Below are positions 1 through 12,100 of a stretch of DNA of 64,000 nucleotides, piece after piece. The stretch is from Symsagittifera roscoffensis (Eukaryota; Xenacoelomorpha; Acoela; Convolutidae). Location of the stretch: NCBI RefSeq assembly GCF_963678635.1, contig NC_087064.1, positions 33,208,369 to 33,272,368 of the forward strand. The letters are read 5' to 3'. A model generated the notes under the pieces. It worked only from the letters and a program-made list of their open reading frames with translations. It searched no databases and was not told the origin of the DNA. How positions within the stretch are numbered: position 1 is the stretch's first letter; each line of letters starts with the position of its first letter. The translations under genes and the position numbers were made by a program.

Positions 1-133
1 GGTTGATTCGGGTGCAACCAAAGAGGACAACTTGTGTGTGAGCAGTGAAGACCTGAAATATCGTATGGTCAGGATCCACGTGGACAGTATTGACTTCAAC
101 ATTCTGGAGCCGGACTTGATATCAAATATCAAC
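1..133 (+). CDS. BLTP1: BLTP1-like exon 1 of window (partial)
   Basis: Open from base 1 (reading frame starts at base 2) to donor GTAAGT at 134, ending in phase 0. Encodes residues 1-44 of the visible part, including YRMVRIHVDSIDFNILEP, a typical beta-strand repeat of bridge-like proteins. The true 5' boundary lies upstream. Confidence 0.8.
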
Positions 134-3100
134 GTAAGTTTTGATTATTTTTGTACCATCTAAAGACATTCCGTGGCTATTTAGGAGTTTTCGAACTATT
201 TGACTAGTAGGTTGTTACCATAAACATAAACTCTGAGGATGATTTTTATCCATTTGCAAGCTTTCCGTTTAAAAAGGAGTTCCACTCTCATACAGTTTTT
301 ACGACATGTTTGAACTCCAGATATATCCAGTTAAAGTCTGCTGGTGCAATCTCCACACTCCCGACTCAGCCCTTGGAGGTACTTTACACGTTGAGAGGGT
401 CTCAGTTCGCCACTTTGTCACCAGCTGCGGTCTCAGGTTCCCATCAGGTCAAAAAACGTGGGTAGAATCAGGAGGCATCAAGTTTGGCCCCGTTTTCACT
501 GACGTATCAAAAGCAGTAACTAATTCGCAGAAAACAAGACAGCAAGGAGAGTTTTTGACCAAAGTTGACCAAAGCAGAAAGCTGTTTTTTCTTCAAAGCC
601 GATCTGGCGATTCCAATGTCTACAGGAAGTTTCCGATTGGGAAATGCGGATGCCGGGGTAACTGTGCGTTCTTCGGGACGACGCTACTAGAGACTGTGTA
701 TTACGAAGCACTGAGTATTTATGACATGAGAGAAAAGGCGCCAAACATAGCGGATGATTTTACAGGTTGGAATGAATGTATAATCTACAAGAATAAATAT
801 TTGTAAAATTAAATCACTTGGGAAAGAATATAAACCAAAATCGACCTAAAAAATGCCCGAGGCGAATGGCAGATTTTTTTTTGTTCAAGGGTGGTTGTTG
901 AATATAGTGTTTTAGAAGTTCAAATAAAATTAACTTGATTGCTTACTTTTATTTTAAGGCGAAATCGGAGGAACCGTTGGCGTTCCCCTGCATCATAAGA
1001 ACAGAAAGTACCGCTTCCCAGTGTTTCAAGCAGCAGATCACCCTTTTGCCCTTTTAAAACATGAAGGCGTAGTCAACCGAGTGACTGCCTCTTCCAAAGA
1101 GAACTTCAGATCGTGCAGTCCCAGCATCGACTTCGAAGCCGAAAAGACTTTAACCGAATTGAACAAATCAGAATTATCTTCAAGTATTTCAACCACAGTA
1201 ACAGGCAGTCCTCAATCTGTGATTCGGCATAAAACACCATCGGCCAGTTCGATTTCTTCTGATCACCAACAGTCATTCACATTTGTAGAACAACATTATT
1301 ACGATAGCAATTTTGCTCATAGCAGCTTGCCTGCTCAGATTGGTAAAATTTCTACTCCTACTTTTTCAAGTGAGGCCAATGTATATAACACAGTGCCTAA
1401 GACTGAATCGGGTTCCACGCGAGCAAGCAGTTCAAGTTCAAAGAAGATAGGTCAATCTCCCCCAAATGCGGTGAGTTCCAGTCTGGATTCGAACGCACCC
1501 GGAGCCCAATCGCAGAAAGCAAGCACTTCAACAAACAGTTCAAAGAGTGCCCTTTCGCATCAAAAAAGACGCACTTCAGCAGGCAATGTGGAACTGTCAA
1601 AGCGGTCTTCATACAATTCAGATCCAAGTGAGGTACGAAATTGCCTGTGTGTCGATGTATACTTTTTGTTCCAAACTATGCCTTCGCGTGTTTTTATTCC
1701 ACACAAAATATGCTACTAAAAACCACGTCGTAAAAACCGACTTATGTAATATTCAAGCTCCTACAGTCGCAATTTAGATTCTAATAAAAGATTCAATTTT
1801 TTTGCGGTATCAAAAAAGTTAAATATTTTGGTTTTCAGAACAATTAGGCGCGAACATTCGATGCTTTTCCTTTTCACAGCTGCAGGCAATGTTGCCAGCG
1901 AGCAAACCAAATGATTGTTCATAGATAAATTGCCCTCGCACTATTAAAAAATTGTTTCATGTTGTAATTAGGATTTATTTGAAACTGTTCTACGAAGACA
2001 TTTCAGAATTTTATGTCTTATGCTATGCAAATTGCTGATTTTTTTTGTATATTCTTTTAGCAGCAAACGCTTGTGTGTTGTCATGGATTCGACGTTTTTT
2101 TTTTCAAAATTAACTTGCCAAATTTTTGTTCAATCGGACTATCTGTGGACTGCTCAAATACTCTTGGATGATTTAAAAACAAATCTATACTTTATTATTT
2201 AATTCGCGTTTCACTTGACACGTGTTTAGGCAGTCCCTATGTTGACATGCTTAAGCATTTTCCACGTATGATTTTTGCATGTTTAACGCAAGATTTTTTC
2301 TACGTTGAAGCTATATCATCTATCTATTATTTAATTGGCGTTTCACGTGACACATGTTTAAGGAGTCGCTAGGTTGGTCTGTTAAAAAGGAGTCGCGATT
2401 GCTTTAACTCTTACAGTTTTTCTATATTAGGCAAAACTATAAAATTTATTTCACAATTTTTTAAAATTGCTGTTAAGTTATCAATCATGTAATAGGTTGC
2501 TTTTATGATACACTCAGGAGTTGCAAATCTGGCGTCTAGTATGACTTCTCAAATCCGTTTGGTTTTCGAGATATGGCTTTTCTTATGATTTTTTATTTTT
2601 TTTTCAAAAAACTTAGATATTAAAAAACTAACCGAACTTGAAATTCTGAAAGCCATAGTGGGTTGCTGTCAGAGTAAACTCAGCACTCAGGATTAGAAAA
2701 CCTTGTGTCCAAGTGACTGCTCTAATTTTTTTGGTTCCCCAGATGTGGCAATTCTTATGATTTTTTCAATTTTTTTTCAAAAAGCTTAGATGTAAAAAAA
2801 ATTAACCGAACTTGAAATTCTCAGCCCTATAGTATAATGCTGCCACGGTACATTCAGAGGTCGCAAACATGGCATCCATGTTTGACTGCTAAATTCTTTT
2901 ATGTTTTATGTATTCTGAAGTCTATGGTGGGTGCTGTCAGACTACTCAAATCTTTTTGGTCTCGAGATATGGCGTTTTTTATGATTTAAAAAAATTTCAA
3001 AAACTTAGATATACGAAACTAACCGAACTTGAAATTCTCAACCTTACAGTAGGATGTTTTTTTTACTTTTAAGCAAGAATGCTAATGAAGTTTACCGAGT

Positions 3101-6100
3101 AAAAAAGAATTGCCTTGGAACCTTGCAAATGAGTTTTTCACTTAATTGAGCTGACCTTTTTGATACTAAAAGGAAAAGAATAGCCTTAAAGACACAAAGT
3201 TAGTTTAAAATGTTATGATGATTTTTGAAACCCTTCAAGTTTTCTGATGTCAATATTTTTCAAATTTGTGTATTTCCTGATTTAAAAAACCTACATGGTT
3301 TTAGCTCACAATTTAGAACGTTTTATAGAAGCAGACATCCGATGGACTGTTCAAAATAAACGACGAGAGAGACGATGATCAGTCGTCTCTGACCGAGTCT
3401 TTCAAGTCTGCGCTCAGCGACATCACGGGCGAAGGAATTTCTGGAAATTGGCAACAAGTTGACGTAACCGCTGCAGACAAACGAGATCACTTCCCTTCTG
3501 AGAGGCTAGCTGATACGCAGGCGACATATGGAATAGGTTCAACTGTTCAGAATACATTGGTTGGTCACCTGGATCCTCTGGACATTGGCGGAGGTTTGAT
3601 TGGTGGGCAAAATGAGTTCACCAGGAGTACAGCATCTGCTACTTCGGAATCAAGTGCGAATCACAATGAAAACGAAAAGTATGTTCTTTCAAAGTGACAG
3701 GCATTTCGTTATTCTTGACGCTCAATCTTCTATCTTACCTGAGATTTCAAAATTTTCTTGAATATTAAGAGCTGTGTTCATAAAATTCACCTCTATTTAA
3801 TCAGAGCTTCTTTTGATAAGACGAGAAAATGGATCTTTGAAAGCAAGACTTGTCGGATCTAAATGTATTTAAGAATTATTTGACCAACTGATTTTTGTCA
3901 TGTTTTTTTTAATAATCGATTAATCGAGCATCATTTTCTAAAATGTTCAAAATTTACTAATTCTCCCATTTGCAACGACAATTCTTAAAAGGTTCTATTG
4001 CAAATATTTTGGATTACCTGCTTAACGTTTATAACGTGTCATTAAATGGACGTATATTTGCTTGTTCCTGTAGGTTGCTAGCGTACTACCAGTTCTTACT
4101 GCCTCAAGTAGAGATGGATTTTAAGGAAGCGGAGGACGAAATTGACAACAGTTTTCTAGTCTCAAGTCCTTTCTCCCCTTTGGCTGAAACTGTTGTTCAC
4201 GTTGACTCTGATGGACATATCAAGAGTCGCATAGTTGAACCTGGCTTGGACATGAACATGATCAACCCGCGAGACCCCTTAGACTATAAAATTTCTGCTT
4301 CGAACCAAAATCAGCCGGGTATGTTTTTTAATACAACACGACAGTCCACACAGAGCACTACAGGAGGTTTGGGCAAGCATCCTGGTCAGCGAGTCTCAAC
4401 TGTTGTAAGGTCAAGTTCTCAAAGGAGAACAGCGCCGTGCTATACGACGAAACCAGGAGAAGAGCATACAGAAGTGATGGTCAATTTCGAGGAACCCATT
4501 TGTGCACTGTTCTCGCCTTTGATGATTGGAGCCGTTTGTAGGTACCTGGATTGTTGCTCCTCTTACATCAAATCCAGTCATCCTGGAAACGTTCTGTTCC
4601 AAATTCACCAGTCAAGTGTATCTGCGGCTGTTAAACATCTGTCATCTGAGGACCTTGACGATATGATTTTAGAAGTTGAGAAAACCCATAATAGAAAGCC
4701 TTCACGAGGAACCAAACTGAATTCTGCTGAAGGCTTAGGAAACAAAGCTGGGATTGTTACTGGCGGAATGGATATTGACGCAACAGATGGCAGTCCGGAT
4801 ACGTTGGTGGAACCAGTTCCGGATCCTATTGCACATTCTTTCACGTTTTCCTTGAATATATCAGAGGTACGCAGCTATATATTTTTAGAGATATTGAGTT
4901 ATCTTTTTAAAGTTGCAAAATTGTTTTTGAGACAATATATATTTTTTTGCTTTTAAAATTATTAACAATTTAATGTTTGTGTGTTTCAGATAAATTTCAA
5001 CGTGCTACAGGCTTTAGTGGATGATACAGTTCTCCCAAATGCGTCCCAGATATCTGGAGCATCTCTGCTTTCTATGCGTCTGATCAATTTCGATGCAAAT
5101 TTCCTTTCCAAGAAAGAGCAAGTCTTGTCACCGGAAGGCAACATTGCAGACAACGTCGAAATAAGCGTGAAGAGCTCCCTCAGTCAGGTCGAAGCGCAAA
5201 TGCAACAGTTGAAGTCGGCCGAACTGACTGGCAAAGACGAATATATTACAAATATAGCCCAAGACATGTCTCAATGTTCATTTGCAGTCGTAAATCCGAA
5301 ATCAAACACAAACCCAGGCTGGATCATGACAGAAGGAGGGTTCAACTCTATTAATCTGAGCGGGGTCAAACTTGTTGGGTACCATGACCCAGCGAAGCGA
5401 AAGTCAAAGAGGTCAAATTCCGTTTCAGAAGAGTTCAATCAGCAAAACCAGTTCCATGGTTCTGGATCACATCAGGGCCCGATAAAAGACGAACCAACTG
5501 TTCTTAAATATTCGGATACAAGCAAAGCGTCAGCTGTAATTGACCTAATTTGGTTTAATGTCGCTTCTCCCGAAAATCGAAATGCAGCTTCGACTCACGG
5601 ATTATCGGCAAGAGATACCCTAGTGAACGAACCCCAGCCACAGCTCACGTTGGACTACAATTTATTGACTACTGGAACATTCACTATTGCTGCTTGGCTG
5701 AAGCAATTTGACGAGTTAAAAGATGCAATAAAATCAATGAATGCAGAAAATAAAATGAGAATCGCTTCGGTTCTGTCGTCCGTTTTGTATCTGTTCATCT
5801 TCGCTCCAGACAGGCCTGATTACGACATCAAAGCTCCAAGTTGTGATTTTGAGAACCATTTGACTCCACTGGCGAAGAAACTGAGACATGATTTGTCGAT
5901 GCGCACTTTAATGAAGTTGTTTCAAAAATTACCATCAGCTGATGTTGTAGTTTTGGATTACACTCTTCAGAGAAACTTGTTGCCCCTCGATACTCTGTAC
6001 CATGCGTTGTATACTTTATGCGAAATCATAGCGAAAAATAACAGGAATACGAACTTACCTGGAAAGCAAAACTCAAAGCCAAAATCAACTACAGCTAACG

Positions 6101-9100
6101 CAGCGAATGTAAATGAGAAAAATAAAGGTTCAAAAATAGACTCAACTGGCAAATCAGGCAGATCTAGAGGTTCAATTTTGGTACCACATGTAGAAGAAAC
6201 TCGAATTGATATCGACGATGCAAACGACCTTGAAAGCAGCCAGGGTCAGGACTCTAAATTGTATTCACCAACAGGTGCAGATTTTTCTGTCGGAGGTCAA
6301 CGACTGCCCGCGATTGGCGAAATCGGAGAAGACGTGACATCACAAGCCGAAGACGAGTCTGAAAACGAAGACACAATTGATAACGAAGAAGACCACGCGA
6401 TGATGACTCTCGAAAATTTTGACATCGAACGTGAAAAACCTGTGAAATCAGAAGAAGCTGTGCAAAGGTCAGTGATTTAAAGTAATTTTCTTAAAATGTA
6501 TGGATTCGAGTAAAACGAATCCATACATTCGGTTTTTTTCCTGATTTTTTCCTGCTAATTCGTTAGCTTTATTAATTCAGCAGGGAGCTGAGTTTTTCCG
6601 CACTTGTGTCTAATTGACAGCTTTTAATTGCATTAGCTATATCAATCAGTTCAATTGCTTTTGTTTGAGGTTCAGTCAGCACTAGTAGCTGAGCGGCGCT
6701 GAAACAGGTGACGCTTATTGTGAGCTTCGTGGTTCGAATTCCGTTTTGCATAGTTTATTCCGACCATAAGCTGAGGCGAAGACTCTCATATAGATCATGA
6801 TTTTTTTATTTTTTAGAAAAACGTTCACGCTTGAATCTGATTTTTTTGCGGTTTGATTTTCGATGTTCTATTCAAGATAATTGGCTTCAAGAAGGCAAAG
6901 ATATGCTCTCCAATTGGGAAAATAGAAATTACGCGGAGAAGGATGAATGATTTTCAGTTTCGAAAGTGTATTTAACTGCATAAATTTCTGAATAGGGACA
7001 GATCTAGGATTGTTTTGAGTGGGACCAGTAGATTTTCAAAAAGTTTTTGAAAATTTTGCCGACCCCTTTTTTAAGTCGACCAAATTGATTATCCGGGTGT
7101 TTCCATAACATTATACAAATCTATGTTTGCAGTTTTTTGACATTTTTGATTTTTTCTGGACCAAAAATTGCGTTTTTTTTTCGCGCGCTTCGTTCAAAAT
7201 TAGTATGTATTGGCGCCTTAAAAAAATTTTTAGGGTTGGTAGCCGAAAACGGATGTCATAAAATAATAACGAGGGGGGACCCTTGACCCTTTGATTGGCG
7301 AAGAGGTCAAATACCCGAGAGAAGGAGGAGGTGTCCGACGCCCTCCTTAAATCTGCCTCTGCTAGAAAATTTACTAGTGTTTTTTTTTTTGCGTTTATAT
7401 TTTTTTCCGGCTGATTTATTGTCGAAATAGTTTCCAAGGTAGTTATTTATGCTGCACTGTTCGATAGCTATTTTAAGTGTGTTGTGCTTTGAATGAGTCT
7501 TGGTATTTTCTGAGAGTCGAAAAACGTAGTGAATACTCCTATATTTTTTTTCAGGACAAGTCTAATTTTGTTTAAGCTCAAATTTGATTGTCCGCGGTTT
7601 GACTTTTTTTAAGTTCCGTTCATTTGCTTTGTTAAAAGGAACACAAGCTCCACTATTGGACAGCAAAAATGTAAAGGTCACGAAAGATGTAATCGACTTC
7701 TAATTTCGAAATTGAATTTTAGTTTTCAGATTTCCCAGCCTACTAAATTTTTACCTAATTGCAGTCGGGTGTTTTTTCCCGTAAATAACTTTTTTCACAG
7801 GAGTAATCTCATCTAGACTTCTGGACACATCTCTAGTGGTACCTTGTTTCTCAATTAATTTAAATTTTTTAGCCTTCCCGGCCCTTTTAGCTGGAAGTTA
7901 CGAATACGCCTGGGACGCAAAGGTCCTTTGTTCGAATCTGACCAGAACCTGTTTTTTTTTTCAAACGGAAAATATTCTGTTTCAAATAAAATTGTCGGCC
8001 AAAAAATTGTCTGCTTATCTTTTGTCGACTTAATTGTCCCATCTTAGAATCGTTTTGTTTTTGCTGCGCGCATGTTTTGAATGGTGCTTTACGTGTTTGA
8101 TTTTTTAATTTGCCGGTAATTTTACTTACTTTGATTTTGTATGTCTTTTTTTTGGTTTGCTTATAAACTTCGTTCGACCTAAATTAATTGGGCTTAGTTT
8201 TCATCGGCTTAGTGACCTAATTTTGGGGCGTTTCAAGGGAAAACAATTTATACGTTCCATCTGCCTTGGTTGCAAAAAATTATTTGTTGAATTTTCATTT
8301 TTTTTTTCGGCTTGTTAGGTTTCTTCTTGTTTTATATCGGCTTAATAGCCTTTTTTTACGTCGCTTCGATGCGCGAAATAATTGTTTGTTGCAGTTGTGT
8401 GTTATGAGAGGGAATGGGACGTAACATTTTTAAATTAGATATGAATTTTAAAAAAAACGGCTGGAAAAGTTTCTGCTTAGATGTTTTCGGCTTTGTAACC
8501 ACTTGGTTTATTTTGTTCCGATGCTGATTTTGCAGCATTCGATTGTTTTGGTATGGTTGTTTCTCAATTATCGTCATTCATTTTGATAGATCTAAAGTAT
8601 CGCAAATGGTGCGAAGCTCAGTTTCGCCTCTGTGTGAAAAACGTTGCAATCATAAAGTGTTCTTCAAATTCAAAGAGCTTTAAGGCCATTTATTTTGTCA
8701 TTGAACTTCGAAAGTCAGCTTTTTACAGTTTATTTTCCTTCAGTGACTTTTTTCCAACTGTCTATTGGCTATGTTTATAAGGTATGGTTTCATTGTGATA
8801 TCAAACTGAACATCGATGTTATAGGTGGCTGATGAATAGCGAGCGAGGAGCTGGCAATGCAAGATCGTCAGCCCGGGCACGACTTACAGGAGGAATTCGG
8901 CAGAGCGTGTTACCTGACGGAGTTGAGGTTAACGAAACAAGCCCGAACTTAAGAGCGGATACATTCAAGTTCTCAGACACGGTATCTCCTAACGAAAACC
9001 GAAACACGATGAGTGTTTTGAGCCGACGAAGTTCAGAGGACGTGTCATTGAATGCGGCCTCGGACGAGGGCAACGTCGGTGCAAGTCGCCGCGAGTGGAA

Positions 9101-12100
9101 AAGAGGAGCTCATGAAGGCCGACAATCGGAACAGAAGTCAGAAGACAAGGAAGCGTTCAACTCCTTCAAAGCTCTTTTGCACGCTGTCAAAGCTTACAAA
9201 GACAACGCGGAGCAATATGAATTCACTAAAATTTTTGGACGCGAAGTTTTCGTTTGTGGAAAAATTTTGAGTTTCCGAATTGACGTTGTCTCGAAAACAG
9301 ATAAGTCGGGGCATGCATTTAGCAGCAAGAGTTATCGAAAGCAGAAGAAAAACCAAGAACGTGATCCAATTTTCTGCACCCAAAATTTCGAGGTGAACTT
9401 TAGTCTGAAAGAACAGCAGTCGACACTACGGAAAAGCACACTAACCCGCTTGAAGAATCGATCTCAAAGGAATAGCCTGTTTATTGATTGTCTCATTACC
9501 TTGGCTAAGACAACTTATAAATTAGACTTTTCAGTCGTAAAGTTGATCAACCAAATCTACTGTTCTGTGCAAAAAATTCACGAGGAGCTGGGTTGGAATC
9601 GGGTCTTGAAGGACCACGAGATAAACACGAAAGCGTTTGGAACGAAACCGAGTTTCGATAACGGATCGCATAACAGATCTTCGATTATCAGTGAAAGAAC
9701 TGAAGACGATGAAGGCGATGATTGCTGGATATTCATTTACAAGAAATCTCAATTAGCCGACGAAAATGATGCTCAATGGTTCCCTGAAGACTTCAACGGG
9801 AGATCGTTTGATGACGCCAAAGACGACTCTCCCGGACGAATCGTGACACATGTCATTGCATCGTGGCTCGCAGCTGAGTTCTGCACTGAAATAGGGGGAC
9901 TCATAACCAGAACATATTTCGATACTTTCAATGTTTCTTATTGGGGTCGACAATCCAGGGTAGGGAGGAAGTCGAAGGAGACTGACAGAAATATTACCGC
10001 TAATATGAAACAACTCGACATAACAGTCACAGAAGCAGATCATTGTGGGGCTTCGATTGCTGCAACCTATAATCAGTCGATTATGACATTCATTGTCAAA
10101 AACACAGGGCTGGTCATTTCTTCAAAAGAAAAGATGGACAAGCAAAAAAGAAGTTATATCTGGTTCAACATTAGAGATGTATCTCTGAACATACCATTGC
10201 AGCCATCAGCATTGAGACAGACAGTTGACAAAACTAGTAAACGAATCACAGAATTGAAATCAAAGTTGGCGCCGATGCCCCAAACAGGCCAGGCAGCTTC
10301 TGGTATTTCGCCCAAGGAACCCCACGCATCTCAAAGATCCGGATTGAATTCGTCAGTTGGAGGGTCTCCCGGTGATCATCAGGACGGAATTCGCGCTCAC
10401 TTCGGAGATGCAAATGAAAATGAAGAGACAACTGATGTTCCAATCGATAACTTGAAATGTGATAGTTCTCGCGAGACCCATTTTAAGGTCAGTCTTTTAT
10501 AAAAATACCAAATATAGTATGACATTGTATTGTCTACTAGGGGCACAATGACTTTCCTCTAACGAAAGATCTCCAGCTCGTAGTTTCGTGTCATTGCTTT
10601 TGGAAACAAAAAAAATTATTGACTAGGCGATGTCTTATTTTTCTCCCAGATTTGATCCCGTTATATATGTAATAAATTTCACTGATTTACTGAAAAGTTA
10701 ACTTAAATGTCTGAATTTAGGCTCGCCTGGATCAGTTGGAGATCAAGACGGCGCTTCTTGTGGACTTCACTGCGGCTTATCAGATGACTAACCTGAGAGC
10801 ATTCGGAAAGAACTCTAGAAACATTGGATTCGAAGTGATCCTGGACAATCACTTCCTCCAGTTTGTGAGTGTGCTCATTTTCTAAGTATTAATGAATACG
10901 TTGATTTATTATTAGACATGTCGGTTAGAGGAGGTTTTTTAGTGTCAATGAACGTAACGTAGTGAAGACACTTTGGATCAATCTCCCCCCCCCCCCCCCC
11001 GTAACAGGACATATTACCTCATTCCATCATATCCTCAATCAAATTGTCCTTTAGCATTTTAACCGATGTTCCAACTTAGCTTATGCTGTTTTACCCTATT
11101 TTTTAACTTACCCTATACTAATTTAGCTTGAATTCAATTGTTTCACTCGTTAAATTCAATTGTTTCGCTAGTTAAATTCAATTGTTTCGCTTAGTTAAAT
11201 TCTTTGATGTACTAGTTAAATACCAAATTATAACTTTTTAACCTGCATAAGGTTAGATTTAAGGACTCAATTGAGTAGCAAATTCAAGCTTTTTGCTGCG
11301 AAGACGCAATTTAGCGCTTTGTTAAACAAATAGGAAACGAACACTGGAAATGTTCAAGATGGCACTCCCTCAATTGCAAGGTGACAGCAATCACAATTGG
11401 CGATGATCTGGTTTCCTCACGCAATTATCCCACGCACGAATTTTTTGGAAGCACGAATTCTTGTTCAGAAGATAAAACACGATAGCAAAATCCAGCACGT
11501 GCCTGTAAACAGCACTTAAATTGCAACCTGGGCGACTAGCTGTACCGTCTCGGTTTGCGATAAACAGGACTCTAAATCGACAAAAAGTCAGCAGAAGGAC
11601 CATTCGCGCCACCAATCTCTGATAGGCAATTTGACATACCGTGCAGATTGAGAGCTTCTGCCTTCGCGACAGCGTTATCAAAGATGCCGAAAGAGTATTT
11701 ATTTATTGGCGACCGCGACAATGCTCTTGAGTTGAACCATGAATATGGTTTTGTGATGGTACCTTCGAAATATACCCAATACAATTGTATCAATTAAATA
11801 CAAGTCCATATTCAATTGACAGTTATTAACCCCCCGTGAATTCAGGCTTCCAAGTAAACAAGAGCATACCTCGAAGAAGTTTTTCTCCAAGTCTCAACCG
11901 TTTGTCAAGCAAAACGCCTAGCCCAGCCGTATCCTCTTCGAGTTTTGCGTGCTGTTCTCAACGCATTCTCTTCTCACTAACCCGAAGCTCATTTTAAAGG
12001 ATGCTACTTTTATCTAACTCAAGCCTTTAATCGAAAATTTTACGAATTTGCTTTGAAACGATTTGGAACGAAGGCTTATTCCTGTGATAAGTTTCCTATT

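Larger units (their letters stand above)
6468..8824 (+). other. 2.36-kb intron packed with repeats
   Basis: Contains a perfect hairpin (6,495-6,529), a tRNA-like SINE head (about 6,660-6,760), a dispersed repeat shared with 61 kb (7,005-7,300), and a MITE split by a later hairpin-ended insertion (7,512-8,780). No exon seen inside. Confidence 0.75.

Noticed and set aside
4411-4844. Two - strand frames opposite exon 5
   Set aside because: Shadow frames; the + strand encodes the in-phase exon.
6660-6760. A complete tRNA gene
   Set aside because: Same reason: box words without a foldable cloverleaf or clear anticodon arm.
8819-10443. Several - strand frames opposite exon 7
   Set aside because: Shadow frames of the 1.66-kb exon.
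10985-11000. C16 run as a functional element
   Set aside because: A plain homopolymer, also a likely place for length errors; no flanking structure supports a role.
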